The notes beneath the pieces were generated by a model that was given only the letters and a program-made list of their open reading frames with translations, had not been told where the DNA came from and did no database searches. 64,000 nt of DNA from Cepaea hortensis (lineage: Eukaryota; Mollusca; Gastropoda; Stylommatophora; Helicidae), in assembly GCA_963921405.1 (NCBI GenBank), contig OY992881.1:94557376-94621375 (forward strand), written 5' to 3'. The position numbers were made by a program, and so were the translations under genes. Positions 1 to 11,164 of this stretch are shown one piece after another. Each line of letters begins with the position of its first letter. The first letter of the stretch is position 1.

Positions 1-1699
1 ACAGGCTTCTGTAGAATCAAAACCACTATCAATGTCCGGGACAAACTGAGTATGTAGGATCATCACGCGTATACTCAGCTCTGAATTCAACTGTTATCGG
101 ACCCATGGCGCTGAAGGAACCTGAGATGCGCCATTACCGCAATTGTCAATTGCTTAAGATATGCAGGATAATCAAGTGTACAGTCCGCCTTGAAATCCAC
201 TACTATCGGGCCTATGTCTCTGTAAGAATCTGAGATGTGCCATTTCTGCACATAGTCATTGGCTCATGGTATGCACCTTGTCTCTCACTCAGATTTAGAC
301 ACACCATATGTGGTATGGCCAATACCTTGATCTGGCTTCCTCAGACTTATTTGGCTTTAGCATTTAAGCCCGGTTGGTACTGCACTATTTAGTCACTTCC
401 AACCGAAGAGGATCCTGGAGATGACAAACAATATCTGAGCGACTGGGCTGACTCATGTATCACACAATAGCAATATATATATATGATCTCTACCTGAAGC
501 AGTATATACTATACCCGACGGAATGGGCTTGACTTGTCAGGTAGCCCCTGGATTGGCTACGTCCGGGCTTGAGTAGACCTCTAGCTGGTAGAGGTCTGAT
601 TGTCCACCCTACAAGACACACCCTCCACACTCATACCAAGCCTTTATTATGATTGGGCACATTCATTCCCATGCTTCCCTCTCACTCGCAAACCATGCCT
701 TTCTCCCCGCAAGATCTTGTGGTGTGGTGCGCCTAGTAATATGTGTGTTTCGCCTCATTAACTAATAGTATAGTAGTGGGGTTGTATGGCACGCAGTGTA
801 GTTCCCCACTCCCAGCAAGAATAGGAAAGAAGTTACTACCCCTCCCGGCCGCCGCTCTCGACTGAGCGGTCGCCCCAATGTACCGGCCTTGCCCTGCACA
901 AGCCATGGTGTATATGAGTTCAGGTTCTCTCCGTGAGATAGAGAAGTCCATTATCCTCCCGACATCATCCTATTGAGTAACAGACGAAAGAGATAGTCCT
1001 GTGAATAGCCTCTTCTGGCTCAAGAAGATAGATCCTAGATTGGTGGACCCCATCCCCAAGAATACCATAGCCATCCAATGAGTGTATACAACAGAAAGAT
1101 GACAATATGCCCCATTCAAGCCATAGCAAGAAAGATAGTAACAGCTCAAATGACGCCCAAAGCCAATGATAACCTCCTGGGAGATATATTGTTCAGAATA
1201 CCTTCCCCGGCTATGCCAAGGACAAGACGCCTAGTCAGCTGGCTAACGGTCAACCAACTCGTTATGTATTATGATTGGCCTTTCGCCAATTCATCTTCCC
1301 CCTCTAGACACAATACCTTTGTAAGTCCAGGTTTGGCTGGACCACTCAGAACCCAAGTCTTACCTTTCTTAACCATCTCGGTAGGATGTTACACTTCTGT
1401 CGTTATCTTTAACTAACTTTGACAAGTTGCAACAACCCAACGGTAGGTGATGGCCCCGCCATTAATTCCTAGCAGCCGCACCATTGCACATTTGGCGCAA
1501 GGCGTTCCCTCGGGTTTACCCGAAACGAGAGACATATATCTACTCACTCCGTGTAAGATTTGTGGCATGAAGATAACCCAAAGAACTATCTTTCATGGAT
1601 ATGTGAGCGAACCAGAGAATTGAGAGCTTCCAACAGCCGTTTCCCCCTGTTTACCCAAAATAAAAGAATGCATAAGGACATGAGCCACTGGCGTTTCGC
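1..1699. other. unassigned DNA with a weak internal duplication
   Basis: I recognise no gene here. The segment at 86-165 is repeated in diverged form at 194-275: both carry an ATCGG core, then CTGAGATG, and end in TATGCA. This suggests an old tandem duplication with a spacing of about 108 bp. An ORF of 112 codons at 1078-1416 and one of 72 codons on the minus strand at 733-951 show no recognisable domain and are probably chance frames. The stretch ends where the CTCTAGACAC satellite begins. Confidence 0.5.
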
Positions 1700-2075
1700 T
1701 ACACATACTCTGGACACTAGCTACTCTAGACACTACCTACTCTAGACACTACATATTCTAGACACTACATACTCTAGACATTACACACACTAGACACTAC
1801 ATACTCTAGACACTGCCTAGTCTATACACTATTTACTCTAGATACTACATACTACAGACTGCTAGACACTACATTTTCAAGACACTACATACTATCGACA
1901 CTACATACTATAGACACTACATACTCTAGACACTACATACTCTAGACACTATTTACTCTAGACACGACATACTCTAGACACTACGTACTCTAGACATGAC
2001 ATACTCTAGACACTACATACACTAGACACTGCCTAATCCAGACACTACATACTCTATATACTACATACTCTAGAC
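1700..2075. repeat. 16-bp satellite array, left segment
   Basis: Tandem copies of a roughly 16-bp unit with consensus TACTCTAGACACTACA. Units differ by substitutions (TACACT, TATACT, TACTAT in place of TACTCT) and by occasional 1-2 bp changes. The unit contains the palindrome TCTAGA. The array is interrupted at 2076 by a hAT transposon whose 8-bp target duplication, CTCTAGAC, is part of the unit. It continues at 5244 and again at 9736, so the three segments were one array before the insertions. Confidence 0.95.
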
Positions 2076-3369
2076 CAGTGTTTCCCAACCTTTTTTGTGC
2101 TATGCCCCACCTAAGCCTTTCTAAAATTCTTATGCCCCCCCCCCCCCAAAAAAAAAAAAAATATATATACATAATTTTTAATATTAAAAAATTGAAATGT
2201 TCACTAAAGAAACTTGAATGATAGGTTTTAGGAAGAAATCAATAGGAAATTATTGAGCAAACACAGTAAGTAAATTTTCAAAACATATAATGGAGAATTG
2301 AAATCCAAGTACAAAATAATTTTAATGAAAATTTTTCTATATTATTTTAATTATTAGTAATTATTTATTATTTAAATTTAGTGAGACTTCATTCTCAAGT
2401 CTCCCAGTTTTGTTATATCCAGCCGATTTCTTTTTTTCTTTAGTAGCAAATCAATTATGGCACTAAATTCAGCTAAATATGAAGATGGAAACGGTAACAA
2501 TAGTTCTCTTGCACATTTGGATATTTGATTTCGGTTTCCTCACAAAGCCATGCCATCGCTCCTTTTATATTAAATAAAGTTTTAATTGACTCATGATTTT
2601 GCATTTCTGGGAGTTCTTCTTGATACTGCATATTTGAAATATCAGACAAATCCATTACCATTGGCTGCATCATCCAAGTTGGGAAATCAATTTGTTTCAA
2701 ATCAGAAAATCTTTCTTTTAAATCAGTCGATAAAATTTTCAGATGATCGACAATAACATATATAGCGGCATCAGTCACTTCACATTTTTGGAGCCAATGA
2801 AACTACAAAATTTTTGTTGTAAATATATGTCTGACATAATTCAATAAAGGTAATGAAACCAAATATCTTCGCTTTTGCATCGACAAGAGTTTTATTTGTT
2901 CCTTGAAGTTGTTTATTTAATATATTTAGTTTTTCAAAGATATCGGCTAAATAACTCACAGATGCCTCACCACGACCGTTAACAATTTCTTCATTTCAGG
3001 TTTGTCGCTTAAAAAAATCACAAAGAGTATCAAATAGTTCAATAAATCTCTTCAAGCAGTTCCCTTTCGAGAGCCATCTTACTTCAGTGTGAAGTATGTC
3101 TCACATGGTCTTCATTTTGTTCTTCACAAAATAACTTGAAGAGTCGTTCACATTTGGCACTAGCTTTAATGGCATTGATATACTTTATAACTAAATTTAG
3201 TACTTCATTTAGAACAGGCGAAATGTGTTTAGCTACCAGGTTTTCCCTGTGAATAACACAATGCACAAGAAGCATTTCTGGATTCTCATCGTTCATCAAT
3301 TTTAAGCAACCATTTTCTTCCCCATCATATTAGGAGCACCATCTGAAGCAAAAGATGTTATATTTTTCA

Positions 3370-3810
3370 TTGGTATATTATTGGACAATGAGCAGTCTTT
3401 GGTATATTATTGGACAATGAGCAGTCAAGCTGAAAAACATCTCATGGCTGTAGAAATGTGGTTTCTGATGAGAATGCAAAGAATACCATAGACAGAGAGA
3501 AAAACCAATGACCAAGTACTACAGGAAACAAATGAAAATCGCAATTGATTGGAGAAATTAGACGTAGACAGTCAACATTTTTTGGACATGTTATGAGAAG
3601 AAATGAATTGGAGAACTTGGTGACAACTGGCAAGATCTAAGGGAACATACCAAGGGGAAGACCGAGAAGTAAATACCTGGATGACTTGGCCACATGGCAT
3701 GGTCGAGACAGGAACAATGAGCTGATCCACGACTGTGGTGATCGAGTGAAATGGCGAGTCATGACCGCCCACGCTTTCCGGCATGGCACATGATGGATGG
3801 ATATTATTGA
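3370..3810 (+). mobile_element. LINE-B 3' fragment nested in the hAT element
   Basis: Translated on the + strand this gives the LINE-B C-terminus (AEKHLMAVEMWF, then PWTDRE-like, then FFGHVMRR), followed by the family 3' end GGCATGGCACATGATGGATGG. The same motif series recurs at 12370-12672, 30300-32345, 52665-53150, 53500-55120 and 57150-58918. At the left edge a 28-bp stretch beginning TTGGTATATTATTGGACA is present twice in tandem (about 3370-3425). It is a 5'-truncated copy that ends in a GATG-type tail. Confidence 0.8.
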
Positions 3811-3830
3811 CATCTAAGTAATTATTTTAG

Positions 3831-3833
<3 letters not shown>

Positions 3834-3923
<90 letters not shown>
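3834..3923. repeat. (TA)n microsatellite
   Basis: About 45 uninterrupted TA dinucleotides inside the hAT element, just downstream of the nested LINE-B 3' end. Another long TA run lies at about 60577-60671. Confidence 0.98.
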
Positions 3924-3925
<2 letters not shown>

Positions 3926-5243
3926 TTGGAGGTAGTGGTGCTTTCTAATGATTTACAGAACATCATTTCTTCAGCAAAATCACTTTTATCAACACATCTT
4001 ATGTTAGTTATAAGTACGGCCTCACTGTCTCTCAAAGTTGATTAATCCATTTGCACCGAGAATTTTCTTGTTTTCAGCTTTTCAACAAGTTGTATTTCAA
4101 TATCCTCACTCATTTCGTCTATTCTTCTGCTAACAGTATTGTTACTTTGTGGCATAGCTTTAAAGTTTTTGTCATCTTTTTCCAGAACTGTTTTAAGAAA
4201 TGCTGATATTGATTAAATTATCCCCTATAGTATGGCTTTTCCCAGATTTAGCGATGAGCAATGAAATTTGATAACTATCCTCAAGATTACGATTGATAGT
4301 TGCATTATGAGCAGTAAATAGAGACTTTAATGTTAATCATTTTTCAAAATTTTTCTTTAAAGTTTGAAAGTAATTCAAATCTGAATTAATATGAGCATTA
4401 TGTTTCGTCTTCAAATGTGCCTCAAGATGACCTCATTTAATTGATTCGTTGGTCAAACATTGTTGGCATAAAAGACAAAAAGGTGACCGTTCATCGTGGA
4501 CAGCGGGTATGAAACCAAATTTTAAATATTCCTCCGAATACTGACAAATTGTTTTCTTGCTTGCAGCACTCATTTCACTATGGGCTGAAATAAATAAATA
4601 TAAGATCAATTAAAAACTAAAAAATATAATATGAACTGGAGTAAACGTAGACTAAAAATGCATATTTAAATATGTATGGCACATTTACCCCTCCACACAA
4701 AAAAAACAAAACAAAAAAAAACAACATATTTTTTCATTTGACAAATTTTTCTGGAAAATGATGCTTCTAAAACTGAAGTTAATAAAAATTATATATTATA
4801 TATTATATATCACTGATATTTATACAATGTATATATGTTTTAAAACAACGAGACTTTTACAACAATTTAACGGACTCTTATTTCAAATTAACACCAACGG
4901 TGAAAGCTGAGCGTTACTGCGAAACACTGCAGAAACTTAGATCCCAGCACTAAGCATTATGCACCATTCAGAAAAAATAGCGCAAAATGTTTAGTGCCAG
5001 CCCAGTATAACCAGTAGTTCGCCTCCAACATCTAACAATGAAATCACGGCTACTAACATGGCGGACAGATTTGACTTATACTGGACGTTTACCCAGCTCG
5101 AGTAGCGACTGAGAGTCACCATACGGTTAACTTAAACTCTGGACGAGTCCATTTTCGAATTGCTCCCCTGAAAAATCGAATTGCCAGCCTGAACAATAGA
5201 ATTGCCCCCCTGTGGGGCGTGGGCCCCACGTTGGGAAACACTG

Positions 5244-5617
5244 CTCTAGACACTACCTGCTCTAGACACTACATACTCTAGACACTACATACACTAGACA
5301 CTACATACTCTAGACATTACATACTCTAGACACGACATAATCTAGACATTACATGCTTTTGACACCATATACTTTAGATAATACGTAATCTAGACACTGC
5401 ATACTTTAGACATTACATACTCAAGACACTACATACACTAGACACTACATGCTCTAGACACTAAATACAATAGACACTACATACTTTAGACACTATATAC
5501 TCTAGACACTACATACTCTAGACACTACATACACTAGACACTACATACTCTAGACACTACATACACTAGATACTACATACTCTAGACATTGCATACTCTA
5601 GTCATTACATACTCTAG
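5244..5617. repeat. 16-bp satellite array, middle segment
   Basis: Same TACTCTAGACACTACA-type units as at 1700-2075. This segment lies between the right end of the hAT element and the 5' end of LINE-A. A variant block at about 5344-5425, including CATATACTTTAGATAATACG, is nearly duplicated at about 10983-11062 near the far end of the array, which points to a longer duplication within the satellite. Confidence 0.95.
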
Positions 5618-6370
5618 GGGGGTACGGGGTGTCAGGCATTGGTAGCACCTTTGGTAAGGATGACTCTCATGTCCTTTCAGGACCCATCCCCCACTGGTCC
5701 AAGCCTGACACCCAGCTCGTGCCTGTGGCTCCTAGTAGCTGTCAGCATGCGACAGCGGCCACCCCCCGGGCAACAGCTGTGAGAGGCTGGCTAAACCAGG
5801 CATGGGTATCCGATTTGGTGTCAAACCAATAGGTAAACTAGGGTATGCCTACCCAGCATGTGAAGACAGGATTCGGCAGACTGCGCGGAAGAAATCATTC
5901 CTGATTCAACGGGCAAGACGGCGTTTACCTGCAAAGCGTTGTGGAACGTAATGAGCACGGCAAGGCACGTAGAGCGCCCTGGTCATCCACTGCACCTGTA
6001 TTCGTCTCCAGTTGTCTCGACTTGTCTTGCCACTGGACTCAGATGGACTCAGGCGAGAGAGTGAGGTCGACGAATTGCGCAACTCTTCCTCACTTTAATC
6101 CAAGTCATCGCGCAAGTCATTCTTCATCCAACGTCACATATCACCTTCAAGCCCTGTGGCGATGGGCGACCGGCAAAGCGGCAGGCGTGGGTACGCTGGC
6201 AGCCGTAGTCGCAGACCTGCACACAGGCGGCTCAGGCCATATGGTCGTCTTCTACTGACCGGAGCAGCAGTGGGATTCGGCAGCCCCCTGAGCGACTGAG
6301 CAGCCCTCTATAGGAACACACTGCTCACCTCCATAGCATGAGGAAGGGGCTAGAAAAGGTGCCCTAAACA

Positions 6371-7413
6371 TTGTCTGCTTCATCACTACCTAACCAGCTA
6401 GCCGCGGTTGGTGGGTACCCTAACTGCGGTCGAAATACAAAGAAAGATAAAACAAGCAAAGCTAAAAGAGTAAACCATATTCCCTTAACAATTGGAACTT
6501 GGAATGTACGCACCCTACTTGACAGAGACGGCGCGTCGGGTCCAGAGAGACGAACAGCACTGATTGGGAGAGAGCTGGGCAGGTACAACATCGACATTGC
6601 AGCCTTGAGCGAGACACGACTTGCAGAAGAAGGCCAAATCTGTGAAATAGGTGCCGGTTACACATTTTTCTGGAGTGGAAGGAAAAGCGAGGAAAGACGC
6701 CAATCTGGTGTGGGATTTGCCATTAAGTCTGCCCTGGTCGGCAAATTAGCTGGATTTCCAAAGGCTATAAACAACAGGCTCATGACCATGAAGTTGCCTC
6801 TGCTGAATGGAAGGAAGCACGCAACCAGTGTGAGTGTCTACGCACCAACTATGACCAACGAAGATGATGTCAAGAACAAGTTCTATGAGGACCTGCACAA
6901 TGTATTAACATCTGTTCCCAAAGGAGACAAACTTATACTCCTTGGGGATTTCAATGCCAGAGTAGGCACGGACACCACTCTTGAAGTGGCATTATTGGAA
7001 AGCATGGAGTCGGAAATTGTAACAGCAATGGACCCCGCCTCCTTCAGACATGTGCCGAACATGATCTCTTGATTACGAACACAAATTTCCGTCTCCCCAT
7101 GAGAAATAGGACATCGTGGATGCACCCTCGCTCGAAACACTGGCACCTCATTGACTATGTCATCGTCAGGAGGAGTGACAGACAAGACGTTCGAGTGACA
7201 AAATCCATGTGTGGTGCTGAATGTTGGACAGACCATCGTCTCATTGTCTCGAAAATGAACATCCACATCTGGCCACCACGGCGTCCTCAAGGGGCGAAAA
7301 TGCAAACAAAGCTAAATGTCACCCGCCTAAACAGCAAGAAAATGCAGCAGTCGTTTGAAATTATGCTGGAAGACCGCCTCAAGCCCAATGCTGAAGCTAA
7401 ACAGGATACATAA
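6371..7413 (+). pseudogene. LINE-A endonuclease region, frameshifted
   Basis: The frame opening near 6371 encodes an AP-endonuclease-like domain: GTWNVRTL near residue 43, then LSETRL, VYAPT and LLGDFNARVG. The frame is lost at about 6980-6990. From there the neighbouring frame carries the conserved continuation (GKHGVGNCN-like, then TDHRLIV, the His-containing C-terminal motif of the endonuclease) up to a TAA at 7411-7413. The downstream RT ORF is in the same frame as this second piece. The copy therefore differs from an intact reading frame by one indel and one nonsense codon. Known role of the domain: nicking target DNA to prime reverse transcription. Confidence 0.8.
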
Positions 7414-7455
7414 ACAGAATGGAGATCCCTAAAGGACACAATTTACAATACTGCT

Positions 7456-9720
7456 ATGGAAATCCTGGGGCCAGCCCCCCGAAAGCATAAAGACTGGTTT
7501 GATGAAAATTCCGAAGACATCAACCAATTGCTGGCCGAGAAACATCTTCTCCTCAAGACACATTTGAATGACCCAAAGTCAACATCAAAAAAAGATGCTT
7601 TCAAGAACATTCAGAGAGTAGTGCAGCAGAAACTTCGGCTCATGCGGGACGCCTGGCTGAGCAGCAAAGCTGATGAAATTCAGGGCTTTGCTGACAGACA
7701 TGATATGAAAAACTTCTACGACTCACTGAAAGCGGTCTATGGTTCTTCATCACCAGGCATAGTTCCCCTCCTTAGTGCAGATGGGGGAACATTGGTCACC
7801 GAGAAGAAAGAAATCCTTCAACGCTGGGCAGAGCATTTCAGCAAAATCCTAAATGCAACTTCCTTCTTCGATGATGAAACCATCAACTGCCTTCCTCAAG
7901 TTCCCACCAATGAGACACTTGATGACCTGCCAACCATAGTGGAAGTAAACAAAGCCATCCAGCAACTCTCCAGCGGCAAGGCACCTGGTCCTGACTCCAT
8001 CCCAGCAGAGATATACAAGGCAGGTGGGCCGGTCCTAACAGAGCAGCTTCACCAAGTCTTCACAAACATATGGATGAACGAGACCATGCCACAAGATTTT
8101 AAGGACGCGTCAATAGTCCACCTTTACAAACGTAAAGGAAACCGTCAATCCTGTGACAACCACCGAGGCATCTCCTTGCTTTCAATTGCAGGGAAGATAC
8201 TCGCCATAATTCTTCTCAATCGCCTCACAGCCCATCTCGATCAAGGTCTTCTTCCTGAGAGTCAATGTGGCTTCAGAAAAGAACGTGGAACTGTTGACAT
8301 GATTTTCGCTGCAAGGCAGCTGCAAGAGAAATGTCAGGAACAGAACTGCGAAATGTTCTCCACTTTCATTGACCTTACCAAGGCTTTTGATACAGTCAGC
8401 AGAGAAGGACTGTGGAAGATTATGGCAAAATATGGCTGTCCACGAAAGTTTGTCCAAATAGTGCGGCTATTTCATGACGGCATGCAGGCAAGAGTACAGG
8501 AAAATAGTGAACTGTCTGAACCCTTTCCTGTCACCAATGGAGTGAAGCAAGGATGTGTCCTGGCACCAACACTGTTCAGCCTCATGTTTTCAGCCATGTT
8601 GATGAATGCCTTCGAGAACGATGACATTGGAATAGACATCAACTACCGTATGGATGGAAAGTTATTCAATCTCAGAAGGCTGAAAGCTAAAACCAAAATT
8701 AACAGCGGCACCGTCAGAGAGCTCCTGTTTGCTGATGATTGCGCTCTATACTCCAACTCAGAGGCGGACATGCAACATAATGTTTCAGCTTTCTCACATG
8801 CTTGTGCCAACTTTGGGCTCAATATCAACTTGGAGAAGACTGTAGTGATGTACCAGCCAGCTCCAGGGAATATTCACACTGTGCCGAATATCAAAGTGAA
8901 TGATCATAGACTAAGTGTTGTGGACAAATTCACCTATCTTGGCAGCACCGTGTCACAAGCTGCCACAATCGATGACGAAGTGAATGCAAGAATCTCCAAG
9001 GCCAGTGCAGCCTTTGGCAGACTGTACAAGAATGTATGGGACAGAACTGGAATAAGCCTGCAAACAAAGCTAAAAGTCTACAAAGCAGTTGTATTATCCA
9101 CACTGCTATATGCTTGTGAAACATGGACTGTCTATCAGCGACACGCTAGGAAATTAAACCACTTCCACACAGTCTGCCTAAGGAAGCTACTGAAGACTAA
9201 ATGGCAAGACAAGATTCCAGACACTGAAGTCCTAGAAAGAGCATCCATGCCCAGTATCCACACTCTACTGATGAAGAATCAGATTCGCTGGGCTGGTCAC
9301 TTGACTCGCATGCCAGATCACAGGCTCCCTAAACGAATTTTTTACAGCGAACTGCGTTGTGGTAAACACCCCCAAGGTGGCCAGAGGAAACGTTTTAAAG
9401 ACACTCTGAAAATTTCACTGAATGCTTTTGGAATTCATCATGACACCAGGGAGGCTGCAGCCAGAGACCGAAATTCGTGGCGTGCATCATTGCGCAAAGG
9501 TGCAGTCATATGTGAGGCAACCAGGACTGCAAGAGCTGTGAAGAAAAGGCAGGACAGAAAAACCACTGCAGGAAATCCTCCTCCAGAGACGTCAAGCATT
9601 CTTTGCCCACATTGTCAAAGAACATTTCGAGCCAAAATAGGCCTTATCAGCCATCTTAGAACCCACGGCTCCACACCTTCAACCCCACTGGATGAAATGA
9701 ATGGTCATCATCATTCTTGA
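7456..9720 (+). CDS. LINE-A reverse transcriptase with C-terminal C2H2 finger
   Basis: An open frame of 754 codons. It starts in a linker region, so the listed ATG is probably internal to the original ORF2. RT blocks are in order: GKAPGPDSIPAEIYK at about residues 175-190, LYKRKGNRQSCDNHRGISLL, GFRKERGTVDM, FIDLTKAFDTV, GVKQGCVLAPTLFS and the catalytic LLFADDCALY at about residues 423-432. A thumb/C-terminal segment follows (YLGSTVS, then RWAGHLTRM). Near the C-terminus is a single C2H2 finger, C-x2-C-x12-H-x3-H, at about residues 716-736. Known role: target-primed reverse transcription of the element RNA. The upstream endonuclease part is broken, so this copy is not autonomous, although the RT frame is intact. 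Confidence 0.85.
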   Translation: MEILGPAPRKHKDWFDENSEDINQLLAEKHLLLKTHLNDPKSTSKKDAFKNIQRVVQQKLRLMRDAWLSSKADEIQGFADRHDMKNFYDSLKAVYGSSSPGIVPLLSADGGTLVTEKKEILQRWAEHFSKILNATSFFDDETINCLPQVPTNETLDDLPTIVEVNKAIQQLSSGKAPGPDSIPAEIYKAGGPVLTEQLHQVFTNIWMNETMPQDFKDASIVHLYKRKGNRQSCDNHRGISLLSIAGKILAIILLNRLTAHLDQGLLPESQCGFRKERGTVDMIFAARQLQEKCQEQNCEMFSTFIDLTKAFDTVSREGLWKIMAKYGCPRKFVQIVRLFHDGMQARVQENSELSEPFPVTNGVKQGCVLAPTLFSLMFSAMLMNAFENDDIGIDINYRMDGKLFNLRRLKAKTKINSGTVRELLFADDCALYSNSEADMQHNVSAFSHACANFGLNINLEKTVVMYQPAPGNIHTVPNIKVNDHRLSVVDKFTYLGSTVSQAATIDDEVNARISKASAAFGRLYKNVWDRTGISLQTKLKVYKAVVLSTLLYACETWTVYQRHARKLNHFHTVCLRKLLKTKWQDKIPDTEVLERASMPSIHTLLMKNQIRWAGHLTRMPDHRLPKRIFYSELRCGKHPQGGQRKRFKDTLKISLNAFGIHHDTREAAARDRNSWRASLRKGAVICEATRTARAVKKRQDRKTTAGNPPPETSSILCPHCQRTFRAKIGLISHLRTHGSTPSTPLDEMNGHHHS

Positions 9721-9735
9721 TGGACAAACAACAAC

Positions 9736-11069
9736 ACATACTCTAGATACTACATACGCTAGTCACTACATACTTTAGACACTATATACTCTAGACACTA
9801 TATATTCTAGACACTATATACTCTAGACACTATATACACTAGAAACTACGTACCCTAGACACTATATACTTACTGTAGACACTACATACACTAGACACTA
9901 TATACTCTAGACACTATATACAGTAGATACTACATACTCTAGACACTATATAATGTAAACAATATATACTCTAGACACTACATACTCTAGACACTACATA
10001 CACTAGACACAATATACTCTACACACTACATATACTAGACACTACATACTCTAGGAACTATATACTCTAGACACTGTATACACTAGACACTATGTACTCT
10101 AGTCACTACATACACTAGACACTACATACTCTAGACACTATATACACTAGACACTACATACTCTAGGAACTATATACTCTAGACACTACATACACTAGAC
10201 ACTACATACAATAGACACTACATACTATAGACACTACATACACTAGACACTACATACACTAGACACTACATACACTAGATACTACATACACTAGACACTA
10301 CATACACTAGACACTACATACTCTAGACACTACATACTCTAGACACTACATAATCTAGACAATATATACTCTAGACAATATATACTCTAGACACTACATA
10401 CACTAGACACTATATACTCTAGACACTACATGCTTTAGACACTACATACTCTAGACACTATATAATCTAGACAATATATACTCTAGACACTATATACTCT
10501 AGACACTACATACACTAGACACTACATACTCTAGATACTACATACACTAGACACTATATTCTCTAGACACTAGATACACTAAACACTACATACACTAGAC
10601 ACTATATACACTAGACTCTACATACACTAAACACTACATACTCTAGACACTACATACACTAGACACTACATACTCTAGACACTTCATACTCTATACACTA
10701 CATGCTCTAGACACTACATACTCTAGTCACTACATACACTATACACTACATACTCTAGACACTTCATACTCTAGACACGACATACTCTAGACACTACGTA
10801 CTCTAGACACTACATACTCTAGACACTACGTACTCTAGACACTACCTACTCTAGACACTACATACTCTAGACACGACATACTCTAGACACTACATACTCT
10901 AGACACGACATACTCTAGACATTACATACTCTAGACATAACATACTCTAGACATTACATACTCTAGACACGACATACTCTAGACATTTCATGCTTTAGAC
11001 ACCATATACTTTAGATAATACGTAATCTAGACACTGCATACTTTAGACATTACATACTCTAGACACTCC
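9736..11069. repeat. 16-bp satellite array, right segment
   Basis: About 1.33 kb, or some 80 units, of the TACTCTAGACACTACA family, resuming directly after the ACAACAAC tail of LINE-A. Local subfamilies occur in runs: TATATACTCTAGACAC near 9780-10000, TACATACACTAGACAC near 10180-10320, and CGACATACTCTAGA near 10770-10980. These runs suggest local amplification of variants. No promoter or gene is visible. Confidence 0.95.
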
Positions 11070-11164
11070 ATTTAAACACAAACACATTGTAACCACCGCC
11101 TATAAACTACATTTTCTCATAGGCAATCTGTCATCATAGAGGTATACTATCGTATCATCTGTAT

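Larger units (their letters stand above)
2473..4573 (-). pseudogene. hAT transposase, BED zinc-finger type, broken
   Basis: The minus-strand reading frame opens with an ATG at 4573-4571, followed by a segment with the spacing of a BED finger (C..C near 4490-4460, then H..H near 4400). The middle part at 3084-3299 includes the motif HCVIHRENL, typical of ZBED5/SCAND3/GTF2IRD2-like hAT transposases, and is followed in another frame by TEVRWLSKG. The C-terminal piece lies at 2473-2778. Known role of the family: cut-and-paste transposition in the nucleus. The copy is dead. A stop lies near 4430, frameshifts occur near 3110 and 4045, and a LINE piece plus TA microsatellite interrupts it between about 3370 and 3925. 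Confidence 0.8.
2076..5243 (-). mobile_element. hAT DNA transposon (ZBED5/SCAND3-like), inactivated
   Basis: The ends are inverted repeats: CAGTGTTTCCCAAC at the left, and its complement GTTGGGAAACACTG ending at 5243. Both sides carry the 8-bp duplication CTCTAGAC (2068-2075 and 5244-5251), the length expected for hAT elements. The interior, read on the minus strand, encodes pieces of a BED-zinc-finger hAT transposase. The element sits inside the 16-bp satellite and itself carries a LINE fragment (about 3398-3805) and a TA run (about 3834-3923). Many frameshifts and stops mean it cannot encode transposase. It is about 3.17 kb long including the nested insert. Confidence 0.9.
5618..9735 (+). 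mobile_element. LINE-A, nearly full-length non-LTR retrotransposon
   Basis: A 4.1-kb insertion in the satellite. The sequence ACATACTCTAG occurs at 5607-5617 and 9736-9746 and is consistent with an 11-bp target duplication, although it is also part of the satellite unit. The element starts with a G-rich 5' region, encodes an AP-type endonuclease and a reverse transcriptase, and ends in an ACAACAAC tail. The 5' 750 bp contains two short frames (5629-5832 and 5941-6258) with no recognisable ORF1 motif. The combination of AP endonuclease, no RNase H and a short simple-repeat tail suggests an RTE-like clade, but I cannot place it firmly. Confidence 0.88.

Noticed and set aside
1078..1416. 112-codon ORF
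   Set aside because: No recognisable domain, no splice or promoter context, and it lies in otherwise unassigned DNA. Insufficient support.
1700..11069. Regularly spaced short repeats resembling a CRISPR array
   Set aside because: Units are contiguous with no unique spacers, the host is an animal, and there are no Cas genes. It is a satellite.
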